A DNA stretch of 64,000 nt from Palsa-295 sp963781105. Lineage in GTDB: Bacteria > Acidobacteriota > Terriglobia > Acidiferrales > UBA7541. Below the pieces are notes generated by a model. It did not search any database. It saw only the letters and a list, made by a program, of their open reading frames with translations, and was not told where the DNA came from. The position numbers and the translations under genes are program-made. Below, piece by piece: positions 1 through 8,504 of the stretch. The stretch is from contig CAWAED010000013.1 in the NCBI GenBank assembly GCA_963781105.1, forward strand, positions 124,001 through 188,000, read 5' to 3'. Each line of letters begins with the position of its first letter. Within the stretch, counting starts at the first letter, position 1.

Positions 1-239
1 AAAATCTCGTAATCGGGATAATCCTGCAGGCAAAAACTCGCGTAGTTCTCGTACGTCTCGCGATCCAAACCGTAAATCGGCTTCAGTATGCTAATAGGAG
101 GAGTGAAATCGGAAGGAACTGCATCCCGCATGCGCCGCGCGCCAAAAAATCGCAGCGCCGCAAAAATAGCCACCACGTAATACGCGAACGATGCGAGCGC
201 CAAAATCATCAGCGCGTCGCGAGTCACCGTCCACCACAT
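1..239 (-). CDS. hpnI: Hopanoid glycosyltransferase HpnI, N-terminal part (cut by window edge)
   Basis: Only the first 79 residues are in the window; the gene runs off the left edge. It starts with a membrane segment (residues 9-30), followed by PPISILKPIYGLD and a YENYASFCLQDYPDYEI stretch. This is the hallmark start of the HpnI / ceramide-glucosyltransferase-like GT2 (GT21) family. HpnI adds an N-acetylglucosaminyl group to bacteriohopanetetrol at the inner membrane. The start is the ATG 6 bp after the stop of the preceding SMR-type gene, so it is the fourth visible gene of the hpnJ operon. The hopanoid assignment rests on the N-terminal motif plus the linked hpnJ; the catalytic DxD region is not visible. 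Confidence 0.8.
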   Translation of the reverse strand, partial: MWWTVTRDALMILALASFAYYVVAIFAALRFFGARRMRDAVPSDFTPPISILKPIYGLDRETYENYASFCLQDYPDYEI

Positions 240-245
240 CGCGCG

Positions 246-626
246 CTAGCCTTTGCCCTGCCACACCAGAGCCACGCCCACGCACACCAGCAAAACGCCC
301 ACCCAGCGCAGCTGCGTGATCCGCTCGCCCAGAAATACGCGGCTGCCGTAAGCCCCCGCCGCGTAACTCAAGGCCGTCGCCGGCACCACGAAGCTCACGT
401 TCGCCATCGAAAGCACCGCCAGCATCGCGAAAAAACTCACCATCATTAGCATCAGCCCCGCCCACATCCAACCGATGCGCACGGCGCGCCCGAAAATGCG
501 CAGCAGCTCCCGAGGATAAAAATTCTTCACTTCGCCCGCCGCCTTCATCGCGCGCGTAATGCACAATTCACCCGCGGTGCTGCAGCACACCACAAAAAAC
601 AGCAGCACGGCAACGCGCAGCATCAT
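246..626 (-). CDS. Small multidrug-resistance/EamA-type 4-TM protein (second of a pair)
   Basis: A 126-residue hydrophobic protein with four predicted membrane helices. It has the usual SMR/EamA ending (FLGERITQLRWVGVLLVCVGVALV). The start is the ATG that overlaps the previous stop in ATGA (623-626); a longer upstream frame exists but is shadow. It is sandwiched between another SMR-like gene and hpnI. A pair of different 4-TM half-transporters is the arrangement of ArnE/ArnF-like undecaprenyl-linked sugar flippases, so a heterodimer moving a polar-headed lipid or sugar donor across the membrane is plausible. That role is inference from context; family membership is clear. Confidence 0.8.
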   Translation of the reverse strand: MMLRVAVLLFFVVCCSTAGELCITRAMKAAGEVKNFYPRELLRIFGRAVRIGWMWAGLMLMMVSFFAMLAVLSMANVSFVVPATALSYAAGAYGSRVFLGERITQLRWVGVLLVCVGVALVWQGKG

Positions 627-1039
627 ACGCGCTCCGTCGTTCGCGGCGGCGTATTTCCCACCAGCAACACGCCCGCGCAAATTACGAAAATCCCCACCCA
701 TCGCGTGGTGCTCACGATCTCACCCAGCAAGAAATGTCCTAGCAGCGCCACAAACACATACGAAATCGAAGAAGCCGGCTGCACAAAGCTGAAATCCGCC
801 CAGGAAAGCACCAAGGTGTAAGCGATGAAAAACGCGATAAGCAATCCAACCCCAAGCAACACCGTTCCGGAAGTAAACGCCCGCGCAAAAAAATGCACGA
901 TATCCGCCGGCGCCCACGCTCCCGCCGCTCCCACGGATTTCATGCCTTTGCCCAGAATCACGTCGCCCAACGGGCCAAACGTGACCATCACTAAAAGAAA
1001 AATGTAGGTTTTGACGTGCAGGCCTTCCGAAGACGTCAT
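623..1039 (-). CDS. Small multidrug-resistance/EamA-type 4-TM protein (first of a pair)
   Basis: A 138-residue integral membrane protein, four helices, with the SMR/EamA signature near the C-terminus (FLLGEIVSTTRWVGIFVICAGVLLVG). The start is the ATG in the ATGA overlap with the hpnJ stop (1036-1039), which implies translational coupling. It also overlaps the following SMR gene by 4 bp in the same way, so the two subunits should be made in equal amounts. Substrate is unknown. Given flanking hpnJ and hpnI, a hopanoid intermediate or sugar carrier is the first guess; a generic EmrE-like exporter cannot be excluded. Confidence 0.8.
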   Translation of the reverse strand: MTSSEGLHVKTYIFLLVMVTFGPLGDVILGKGMKSVGAAGAWAPADIVHFFARAFTSGTVLLGVGLLIAFFIAYTLVLSWADFSFVQPASSISYVFVALLGHFLLGEIVSTTRWVGIFVICAGVLLVGNTPPRTTERV

Positions 1040-2544
1040 GCGCCCTGTGATTCGCCGGCCACTCCGACCGATGGCGGCACTTGCACCATCGCTTTTTTCT
1101 GGACGCCCTTCTTGGCCACTTTGCGGCGGTCGTGGCGCAGCTTCATGAAGTCCACCGCTTCGTGGAAGAGGCGTTTGCGCTCGTGCGAATCCCACAACGC
1201 ATCGCGCACGATGCGCCAGGCCACGCGCGGACGGAAGTAATATTCGTCGTAGAAGCGGTTCACGGACTCCACCATGTACTCGCGCGAGAGGTCCGGATAC
1301 TGCAGGTGCGGGAGCTGATGCCCCATGTCATCGGTAATCGCTTCGCCCGCCAGGAATCCTTCCTTCATTCCCTGATCGTAAAGCGCGGTCCCCGGATACG
1401 CGTGCGCCATGGAAACCTGAATCGTCTCGCAATCCAGCTCTTTCGCGTACTCGATGGTCTTCTCGATGGTCTGTTTGGTCTCGCCCGGCAACCCGATGAT
1501 GAAATCGCCGTGCACGTGAATTCCCACTTTCTTGCAGTTCTGCACGAACGTGCGCCCCATCTCGATCGTCGCGCCCTTCTTGATGTTCTTCAGAATTTGC
1601 GGGTCGCCCGACTCGAAGCCCACGATCAGCAAACGCGCCCCGGCATCCGCCATCGCCTTCAGCGTTTCGTAATCGCTATGCACCCGCGCCGTGCAGGACC
1701 ATTGGAATCCCACCGGCTTGAACTCCTTGCACAGCGCCAGCACGCGATCCTTGCGAATATTGAAAGTATCGTCGTCGAAGAAAAATTCCTTTGCCTGCGG
1801 GAACATCTTGTGCGCCTGCTTGAATTCCCGCGCCACGCTTTCCACCGAGCGCACCCGCCACGCGTGCCCCGAAAGCGTCTGCGGCCACAAACAGAAAGTG
1901 CAAAGCGCCGGGCATCCGCGCGCCGTGTAAAACGAAACATAAGGATTCAGCAGGAACGGTACATTATATTTTTCGACGGTCAGGTCCTTCCGATACACAT
2001 CCGTCGCAAACGGCAACGCATCCAACTCCGCCGTCTGCAGCATCGGCCGCGGTGGATTGTGCACCACCTTCCCGTCCTTGATGTAGCTGACGCTTAAAAT
2101 ATCCGCGAGCGGCTTCCCCTGCGCGTATTCCACCACCGAGTGGTCAAACTCGCCGCGCACCACGAAATCAATGTCCGGGCTTGCCAGCAGACTTTCCGCC
2201 GGCTTGATCTGCACCTGCGGCCCCACAAACGCGATCTTCATCCCGGGCTTTTTCTCTTTCATCGCCCGCGCCATGCGCAAATCGCTGTAAAAGCCCACAG
2301 TGGAAGTAAACAAAACGACGAATTCGTAGTCCTGCGCAATCTGAATGACTTCCTGGGGCGTGACGCCGTGCGGAGGCGCATCAAGCAACCGGCTGCCTTC
2401 CAACATTCCGGCGGGATACGTCAGCCAGACGGGGTACCAGTAGGACTCGATCTCGCGCGTCGCGGGCCAGCGGGACCCCGCGCCGCCATCAAACTTCTCA
2501 AAGCTCGGCGGATTCAAAAACAAAGTCTTCATTACAGACGGCAT
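1036..2544 (-). CDS. hpnJ: Hopanoid biosynthesis radical SAM protein HpnJ
   Basis: 502 residues: an N-terminal B12-binding-like domain (about 10-150) followed by a radical SAM domain with the CPALCTFC cluster motif (CxxxCxxC, about residue 210). The opening MKTLFLNPPSFEKFDGGAGS is characteristic of HpnJ. HpnJ converts the glucosamine head group of bacteriohopanetetrol into the cyclitol ether. The ATG at 2544 has a GAGGGGG Shine-Dalgarno 9 nt upstream; the ATG at 2532 matches the family start and is an alternative. It leads an operon hpnJ - SMR pair - hpnI; hpnK would be expected to the left of the window. Confidence 0.92.
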   Translation of the reverse strand: MPSVMKTLFLNPPSFEKFDGGAGSRWPATREIESYWYPVWLTYPAGMLEGSRLLDAPPHGVTPQEVIQIAQDYEFVVLFTSTVGFYSDLRMARAMKEKKPGMKIAFVGPQVQIKPAESLLASPDIDFVVRGEFDHSVVEYAQGKPLADILSVSYIKDGKVVHNPPRPMLQTAELDALPFATDVYRKDLTVEKYNVPFLLNPYVSFYTARGCPALCTFCLWPQTLSGHAWRVRSVESVAREFKQAHKMFPQAKEFFFDDDTFNIRKDRVLALCKEFKPVGFQWSCTARVHSDYETLKAMADAGARLLIVGFESGDPQILKNIKKGATIEMGRTFVQNCKKVGIHVHGDFIIGLPGETKQTIEKTIEYAKELDCETIQVSMAHAYPGTALYDQGMKEGFLAGEAITDDMGHQLPHLQYPDLSREYMVESVNRFYDEYYFRPRVAWRIVRDALWDSHERKRLFHEAVDFMKLRHDRRKVAKKGVQKKAMVQVPPSVGVAGESQGA

Positions 2545-2658
2545 GTACTATTACCCCCTCAGAACTGCCAATAAGACGTAAAAACCCCCACAAAGATGCA
2601 GCATTTATTTTAACCGATTTCACCACTGAGCCCAAGCCATGCTTTCCGCACGCCGTTC

Positions 2659-3969
2659 CTACTGGAACACCTTCGCCAGCTGCCCCGTTGCCTGCAATAG
2701 ACTTAGCTGTCCCTGCTGCCGCGCAAAGTCCGCATCCAGGAAAGCCACCCATTTCTCGCTTTCATCCAGCCGAACCTGCTCCAGATCCCTCAGAGTCGCG
2801 CGTCCCTGATCGAATTTCGCCTGCGTCATCTCCACGGTTTCCTGCGCCAATTTCAAATCCAGCCGCGCCACCTCGCGAGTCGCATCCAGTTCGCGCACGT
2901 TGCGCGCTTTCTGCTGCGCGTCTGACCGCACCGCCTGCCGCTTGTTCCCGAGCGCAAGCTCGGATTCCTGCAACTGGCTCTTCGCCAGGGCCACGGTAGC
3001 CCGGGTTTTCGCCGCGAAAATCGGGACGTTAATTTGCACGCCAAGGCTCACGTTGTTCCGCTCGAAATGGTTATAAAACTCCCGGTAATTATTGAACTTG
3101 CTCAAAATGCTGTATTGCCCCACCACGCTGAACGTCGGCCAATAACTCAGCTTTGCGCCGCGCAAAATATCTTGACGCGCCGCACGGTCATTTTCTGCTT
3201 CCTGAATCCCGCGATCACTCTGGATCGCCAGGTTCGCCAGTTCCGTGTCCGGCAAATCGGTCGAAAACGATGGCTCGCCCGTTTCCACACCCACCGCCTG
3301 CGTATCCGGCACCCCTGTCAAATCGCGTATCTGCTGCGTCAAGGTTTCGTCGCGTCCTTCGAGCTTGATGATCCGTTCCTGCACGCGCGCCGCCGTCAAT
3401 TCGCTCCGCGTCACCTCAATCGGCAGCTCCTGGTTCGCCTGCACGCGCTCGCGCGTTACTTCCAGCACTTTCTCCGCGCTGGCCTGTTCGCTACGCAATA
3501 ATTCGAGCGAATGTCGCACCTTCGCGAGTTCCAAGTACGAAGTCGCTGTCCGCACGATCACATCGTCGTGCGTGCGATCAATCTCCAGCTTCATCGTCTT
3601 CGCGTGTTCTTCCGCCGACTTCTGCTGCGCCTTCAATATCGGGTCAAAGATCGCCTGGTTGTAATTCAACTGGAAGACGGCCGGCGGCGAACCTCCCAGT
3701 GACGGGAATCCAGACGTGTAAGCCGCACCCGAACCCGTATACAGGTTCGGCAAAAACGCCGCGCGGTCGAGGCCCGCTGCACTCATCGCCACCTTGTACT
3801 GCACGCGTGCCAAAGCCAGGTCGCGGCTGTTCTGCAGCGCAAGCGCCACCGCTTCGCGCATGGTCAGCTTCCGTTCGTCCTGCGCGCGCGCCGTCGAAGC
3901 AACCAGCGCCATCGCCAGCATCGCCGCAACGAACCCCAACCCGCATTTCCCGCTCGCCGTTTTATTCAT
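2659..3969 (-). CDS. TolC-family outer membrane efflux protein
   Basis: 436 residues with a signal peptide (MNKTASGKCGLGFVAAMLAM, cleavage after ARAQ), then two long helical repeats typical of OEP/TolC (for example LTMREAVALALQNSRDLALARVQ near the N-terminus and the mirrored segment near 200-260). It forms the outer-membrane duct of a tripartite exporter. The chosen ATG (3969) overlaps the stop of the permease gene by 8 bp; the longer upstream frame would lose the signal peptide. It is the last gene of the HlyD - TPR - permease - TolC operon. Confidence 0.9.
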   Translation of the reverse strand: MNKTASGKCGLGFVAAMLAMALVASTARAQDERKLTMREAVALALQNSRDLALARVQYKVAMSAAGLDRAAFLPNLYTGSGAAYTSGFPSLGGSPPAVFQLNYNQAIFDPILKAQQKSAEEHAKTMKLEIDRTHDDVIVRTATSYLELAKVRHSLELLRSEQASAEKVLEVTRERVQANQELPIEVTRSELTAARVQERIIKLEGRDETLTQQIRDLTGVPDTQAVGVETGEPSFSTDLPDTELANLAIQSDRGIQEAENDRAARQDILRGAKLSYWPTFSVVGQYSILSKFNNYREFYNHFERNNVSLGVQINVPIFAAKTRATVALAKSQLQESELALGNKRQAVRSDAQQKARNVRELDATREVARLDLKLAQETVEMTQAKFDQGRATLRDLEQVRLDESEKWVAFLDADFARQQGQLSLLQATGQLAKVFQ

Positions 3970-5275
3970 AACGCAAAGACTCCGTCGGATGCAGCCGCGC
4001 CGCACGGTTCGCCGGCAAAAAGCCAAACAACAATCCCGTCGAACACGATACCAAAAACGCCAGCACCACCGAGATCCACGACACCGGAATGTGCACTCCC
4101 GTCACCTCCGGAAACAAGCTGATCAGGAAATTCAGTACCGCCGGAATCGCCACCGCAATCCCAATCCCGAGCAGCGCTCCGGTTCCGCTGATCAAGAACG
4201 CCTCCATCAGAAACTGATACAGAATTGCGTCGCGCGGCGCTCCGATCGCTTTGCGAATTCCGATCTCGCGCGTGCGCTCCGTCACTGTCACCAGCATAAT
4301 GTTCATAATTCCGATCCCGCTGATGGTCAACGCGATCATCGCAATCACAATCAGAATCACCGTCAGCGCCATCGCGATTTTCCGCGCCGAATCCAGCAAC
4401 GATCCCAGGTTCTCCACGCGGTACTGTGCCCCCGGACGGTGCCGGCTCTTTATAAACTGCTCCACGGCCGTCGTCAGCTCGGGCACCTCTTCCGGGCGAT
4501 CCGCCTGTACGTAGAAGGTCCGCAGGTAGTCTTCCCCGGTGTAATACTTGATCAACCCGATCGGCACAATCACCGAATCGAGCCTGATTTCCGTCTCGCC
4601 AAACGTCGCCGTCCGCTCGCGAAACACTCCAATCACCGTGAAGTAAAGTTCTCCCAGCCGTATTTCCTTGCCCACCGGGTCCGTATCCGGGAAAACCAGC
4701 TGGGCCAGGTGCTGCGTCAGCAAACACACCTTGCTGTGCGAAATCATGTCGTCCTGGTCGAAATAACGTCCGTGCGTAACCACCAGCCGTCGAATTTCCT
4801 CAAAGCCATCGGTCACACCCACCATGCCCACCGGACGGCTCACCGCATTCACCACCACGGTCATCGGCATATCGTGCGTCCCGGCTGCCTCGGCCACATG
4901 AGGCAACGCGGCCTTCAGCGCTTGCATGTCTTCCAAAGTGACTTCGTCGCCCAGAGTAGTCCGCTGCGCGTCGCCGGAATGAATAAGCTCTCCGTAAATC
5001 AGATTCGAGCCAACTCCTTCGATCTGCTGGATGATGTAACGCTTCCCCGCCAGCGCCACCGTCACCACCAGCACGATGCACGCGCTCCCGATGATCACCC
5101 CCAGCATCGTCAGCATCGCGCGCACTTTATTCGCGCGCAACGCCTGCAACGCGAGGCTCCACGTCTCATTCCAGACGAGCGGATTGCTTTTCGGAGCTGC
5201 TATCGGAGGAGGCACCACAGAATCGGATGCGTTTCGCGGCTTGGGAGTTTCTAGCGTTTCTTTCACGGATTTCAC
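3962..5275 (-). CDS. MacB-type ABC transporter permease (FtsX fold) without ATPase domain
   Basis: 437 residues. A proline-rich cytosolic leader (1-35) is followed by a first membrane helix with the family motif RANKVRAMLTMLGVIIGSA. A periplasmic MacB core (about 75-290) and the C-terminal FtsX domain with three helices (for example TVTERTREIGIRKAIGAPRD) come next. It starts at GTG, 10 bp after the TPR gene. MacB-like permeases act with a MacB/LolD ATPase, HlyD and TolC to push substrates from the periplasm outward. The other tripartite parts flank it, but no ATPase is fused or adjacent, so the ATPase must be supplied from elsewhere. Confidence 0.9.
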   Translation of the reverse strand: MKSVKETLETPKPRNASDSVVPPPIAAPKSNPLVWNETWSLALQALRANKVRAMLTMLGVIIGSACIVLVVTVALAGKRYIIQQIEGVGSNLIYGELIHSGDAQRTTLGDEVTLEDMQALKAALPHVAEAAGTHDMPMTVVVNAVSRPVGMVGVTDGFEEIRRLVVTHGRYFDQDDMISHSKVCLLTQHLAQLVFPDTDPVGKEIRLGELYFTVIGVFRERTATFGETEIRLDSVIVPIGLIKYYTGEDYLRTFYVQADRPEEVPELTTAVEQFIKSRHRPGAQYRVENLGSLLDSARKIAMALTVILIVIAMIALTISGIGIMNIMLVTVTERTREIGIRKAIGAPRDAILYQFLMEAFLISGTGALLGIGIAVAIPAVLNFLISLFPEVTGVHIPVSWISVVLAFLVSCSTGLLFGFLPANRAARLHPTESLRYE

Positions 5276-5285
5276 AATTTGCTAT

Positions 5286-6356
5286 TCAGTGCGAGCCCTT
5301 CTCCAAATGCTCAAGCCGCGTCTTGGCGTCTTTATCGTCGGGATCCAGCTGCAACGCCGCGCGATACTGCTCCGCAGCATCGCTGCGCTTCCCCTCCGCT
5401 TCATATAGACGCCCCAACCACCCGCGCGCGCCCGCATGAGACGGCCAATCGCTACGATCCGGCGTGCTCGCAAGGTAAGCCTTCAAATCCCGCTCTGCAT
5501 CAGCGACATTTGTGTTCGAAAGCACCAGCGCCACGCCCCGCGCAAATCCTAGTCGGGGATCGTTCGGGCTCACCAGCGCAGCGGCCTGAATTGCCGTCTG
5601 CATATCCGCCGGCTTATTCTGTTTTTGGAAAAAAGAAATCACTTCAAAGTAAGGATCTATCTTCCCGGGCTTCGCGGTCAGCACCGCGCGATATTCCTGC
5701 TCCGCCAATTCCGGCTTCTTCTGTCCATCGAGATCGTAAACCGCGCGCGCCAGATGCCCCTCGATGGGATCGAGCGCCGCAATCGCTTCCACCTGCGCCT
5801 TCGCTTCGTCCTTGTTTCCGCCGACGACCCACGGCGCCTGCAAGCAGTACTCCTCCAGGTCGCGCCGCGCCGCGATATTCGAAGGATTCAGTTCCACCGC
5901 CGCTTCGAATTCCTTCTTCACTTTCCGCGCGTAGCTAAAGCTGCGGTCGCGGTCCGCTTTCCCGCCGTAAATACGACCCAGCCATTGGTGATAAACGGAA
6001 TTTTTCGCGTCAATCGCCACGGACTTCTCCGCCGCCGTGATCGCGTTATCGTAATCGCGAATCTCATAGTAGCTGCGTCCCAGCCAGTAATCAGCCTCTC
6101 CGCTATTCGGATTTTGTTGCACGGCCGCTTGCAGTGTTGCTATCGCCCCGGAATAATTCCCCGCGTTGAATTGTCTCTGCGCGTTTTGAATCTGCGCCGA
6201 AGCGTCCGCCGCTGCACTCGACAATCCTCCGCTCGCCGCCAGCTTCGCGATGGGCTTCGCATCCGTCCGCGCCGCGAGCGGCGCGCTCAAAATCAATCCG
6301 GCTCCCGCAAAACCCGCCAGCAAAATCCCTGCCGTGCGCAAACCCGGCATTCTCAT
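5286..6356 (-). CDS. Secreted TPR-repeat protein of the exporter operon
   Basis: 356 residues with an N-terminal signal or anchor segment (AGILLAGFAGAGLILSAPLA) and at least four TPR motifs (about 55-120, 150-200, 215-260, 300-350), e.g. ADYWLGRSYYEIRDYDNAI. It probably sits in the periplasm as a protein-protein scaffold. The start ATG overlaps the HlyD stop as ATGA, and the permease follows 10 bp after its stop. It therefore takes the operon slot where the ATPase would normally lie. Partner and substrate cannot be told from sequence. Confidence 0.8.
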   Translation of the reverse strand: MRMPGLRTAGILLAGFAGAGLILSAPLAARTDAKPIAKLAASGGLSSAAADASAQIQNAQRQFNAGNYSGAIATLQAAVQQNPNSGEADYWLGRSYYEIRDYDNAITAAEKSVAIDAKNSVYHQWLGRIYGGKADRDRSFSYARKVKKEFEAAVELNPSNIAARRDLEEYCLQAPWVVGGNKDEAKAQVEAIAALDPIEGHLARAVYDLDGQKKPELAEQEYRAVLTAKPGKIDPYFEVISFFQKQNKPADMQTAIQAAALVSPNDPRLGFARGVALVLSNTNVADAERDLKAYLASTPDRSDWPSHAGARGWLGRLYEAEGKRSDAAEQYRAALQLDPDDKDAKTRLEHLEKGSH

Positions 6357-7588
6357 TTCGCCTCCAGAACTCGAACCTTCATTCCATCCTTCAAATCCAC
6401 ATCGGTCGGCAGGGCCACCTTGTCACCTGACCTCAATCCTGACACCACCGCATAGTTGCTGTCGCTCGCGATACCAACCTGAATGTTCCGTCGGTGAATT
6501 TCATCACCGCCATAAACGAAAACGTAATGTTGTCCCTTGTCGTCGGCCACCGCGGCGCGCGGCACCACCAGCGCTCCATGCTCCTCGTGCACCAGAATCC
6601 GCACTTCCACGTTCACGTTCGGCAACAACTCGTTCTTGTCGTTGTCAATCGAACACAGCACCTCGCCCACGCTGCGCGCTCCGCGCGGCACCACTTGTTT
6701 CGGAAGTTGTTCGATTTTTCCAGTCCATGTGCGCGTCGGCATGGCGTCCCATTTCACTTGCACATCCTGATTCGGTTTCAACGCCCCCAGATCCGGCTCA
6801 TCCACAAACGCACGGACGCGAACGTGCCGCAGATCCGCCATCTCCGCCAGCACGTCTCCCAATTTCACGAAGTCGCCCGTATGCACCGGCAAAGAGTAAA
6901 GAGTGCCATCCGTCGGCGCGGTCACCGTAGCTGACCGCACTTTCTCCTCGAGCGCCGCCACCTGATCTCGCGCCTGTTGCGCGCGCAAACCCGCGCTCTG
7001 CGCGGTCACCGCCGCCCGTTGCGCCAGCGCCGCCTTTTTTTCCTGAAAGGTCTGCAGGTTTGCGCGCGCCGTTGTCAACGCCGCCTGATTCTGCGCCACC
7101 TCATCCTGCGTAGCGGCTTGCTTCGTCACCAGTTGCTGCAGCGCCTGTTGTGTTCGTTCCAGATTCGCGACTTGCGTTTCGGCGTTTTGCAAATTTCCTT
7201 GCAACTGGGCCACTTCGTCCGGCGGCCCGCCCGCCTTCGCATTCCGCAAATCCGTCTCCGCCGCCAGAAGATCCGCGCGTGCCTGCGAAAGCTGCGCCCG
7301 AATGTCCGAATCATCCAGGCGCAAAATCAGTTGCCCGCGATGCACCGCCTGCCCTTCCGCGGCCTTCACCTCCGCCACAAACGAGGGAAACTGCGCCCGC
7401 GCCACGAACGGCAAAATCGGCTCCACTTTTCCATTGCTGGTAATCGTCGAACTCAAATCCCCGCTCGTAATACTCACCACGCGCACCGCCGCTGCCGGCT
7501 CGCGCAACGCCAACACCGCCACGACCACCACCACCAAAATCGCGGCGATGCCCCAAATCACCCATTTTCGTTGACGATTTTCCGCCAT
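6353..7588 (-). CDS. HlyD/MacA-type periplasmic adaptor (efflux membrane fusion protein)
   Basis: 411 residues. One N-terminal membrane anchor (WVIWGIAAILVVVVVAVLAL), a split lipoyl domain (VEPILPFVARAQFPSFVAEV and VTAPTDGTLYSL), a long coiled-coil hairpin rich in Ala/Gln/Leu (about 90-210), then beta-barrel and membrane-proximal domains. The ATG at 7588 is chosen because the upstream 10 residues are not family-like. First gene of the four-gene tripartite exporter operon; the promoter should lie in 7589-7726, between it and the divergent pseudo-receiver gene. Confidence 0.9.
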   Translation of the reverse strand: MAENRQRKWVIWGIAAILVVVVVAVLALREPAAAVRVVSITSGDLSSTITSNGKVEPILPFVARAQFPSFVAEVKAAEGQAVHRGQLILRLDDSDIRAQLSQARADLLAAETDLRNAKAGGPPDEVAQLQGNLQNAETQVANLERTQQALQQLVTKQAATQDEVAQNQAALTTARANLQTFQEKKAALAQRAAVTAQSAGLRAQQARDQVAALEEKVRSATVTAPTDGTLYSLPVHTGDFVKLGDVLAEMADLRHVRVRAFVDEPDLGALKPNQDVQVKWDAMPTRTWTGKIEQLPKQVVPRGARSVGEVLCSIDNDKNELLPNVNVEVRILVHEEHGALVVPRAAVADDKGQHYVFVYGGDEIHRRNIQVGIASDSNYAVVSGLRSGDKVALPTDVDLKDGMKVRVLEAK

Positions 7589-7726
7589 GTATAGCCGCGC
7601 ACACCTTCGCCGCAGCATTCCCCCGAAGCCACAAAATTGTAGCAGACCCCTTCCCAGCTTGCCTAAGCAAACGCCCCCGTGCGCTCCCAGCCTGCATCTT
7701 TCCCGATGCTATAATTTCGCGGTGAG

Positions 7727-8074
7727 ATGCCACTCGTCTTCATCATCGCGTGCGATTGGCAATTACGCGCCGGCCTCCGCGCCGAACTCCGCGAACGCGG
7801 CATTGACGCCCTGGGAATGGACTCCGCCGAAGACGCCGGCCGCTCCTTCGCCGAAGGCCAAATGCCAGCCTTAGTAGTCCTTGAAGCCACCGCTGAATTC
7901 GCCGCCGACGCAGCAATCCAGTCACTTATAAAACGCGTCCCCACCATCCTGATCGCCTCACGCACCGAAACCGTCCCACTCCCGCCAGCCGCCGCCGTCT
8001 TCTACCGCCCCGTGAGCGTCGGCGAAATCACAACCCGCGTCCTAGAACTCCTTAAAACCGGCCACCCCGCATGA
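7727..8074 (+). CDS. Receiver-like (pseudo-REC) protein of unknown function
   Basis: 115 residues with the alternating hydrophobic-strand/helix pattern of a response-regulator receiver (MPLVFIIACDWQLRAGLRAELRERG start, VFYRP near the usual Lys loop). The expected phospho-acceptor Asp after strand 3 is replaced (PALVVLEATAEF), so it is probably not phosphorylated. No output domain. It stands alone, divergent from the exporter operon. Function unknown; a degenerate stand-alone receiver is the best structural guess. Confidence 0.6.
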   Translation: MPLVFIIACDWQLRAGLRAELRERGIDALGMDSAEDAGRSFAEGQMPALVVLEATAEFAADAAIQSLIKRVPTILIASRTETVPLPPAAAVFYRPVSVGEITTRVLELLKTGHPA

Positions 8075-8109
8075 TCAAATTTTGCCGAAGATAAAACTCG
8101 GGATCGTAG

Positions 8110-8129
8110 GGGCACGGCATGCCGTGCCC
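8110..8129. repeat. Perfect 20-bp palindrome between genes
   Basis: GGGCACGGCATGCCGTGCCC reads the same on both strands. It lies in the short gap between the pseudo-receiver and the zinc-ribbon gene. No T-tract follows, so it is more like a dispersed intergenic palindrome than a terminator. Confidence 0.7.
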
Positions 8130-8190
8130 GCTTCTTGCCCACCTTCTCAAACCTAAATCCGTTCGGCGCCCTTCATGCTAAAATCCGCCC

Positions 8191-8349
8191 ATGACCGAGC
8201 CACAACACTCGAACCACGCCACCGAAACCAAACCCGGCGCTAAACCGCCAGCCAAAATCCACCGCGTCTGCATCGGCTGCAACAACATGTTCGAAGTAAC
8301 CATGGAAAATTACGAAGCCAAGCACTGCTCCGTCTGCCACAAAGGTTAG
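8191..8349 (+). CDS. 52-residue zinc-ribbon-like protein
   Basis: A small frame starting at ATG and ending in TAG. A polar Pro/Lys/Thr N-terminus is followed by two CxxC knuckles, CIGC and CSVC, separated by 16 residues (VCIGCNNMFEVTMENYEAKH then CSVCHKG). This spacing fits a single zinc-ribbon fold. The reading frame shows the same C-ending codon bias as neighbouring genes. Function unknown; could be a small regulatory or ribosome-associated zinc protein. Confidence 0.65.
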   Translation: MTEPQHSNHATETKPGAKPPAKIHRVCIGCNNMFEVTMENYEAKHCSVCHKG

Positions 8350-8504
8350 CTGTACTCCTGCGACATCATCACAAAAGCCCGAACCGAAACCACTTCCGCA
8401 GCGTCTAAGCAGCGAGACGGAGGAAGCAACAGCAAAAAGAGCCGCGCGTGCCAGCGCCGCCGCACCTGCGCAGCCACTCCGTAAATGCTAGAATTTATGC
8501 ATCG

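Noticed and set aside
1081..2097. Plus-strand frame of 338 codons opposite hpnJ
   Set aside because: Antisense shadow; hpnJ has clear motifs.
3794..5254. Long plus-strand open frame (486 codons) opposite the MacB permease
   Set aside because: Fully antisense to a clearly recognisable gene; Arg/His-rich translation typical of shadow frames in GC-rich DNA.
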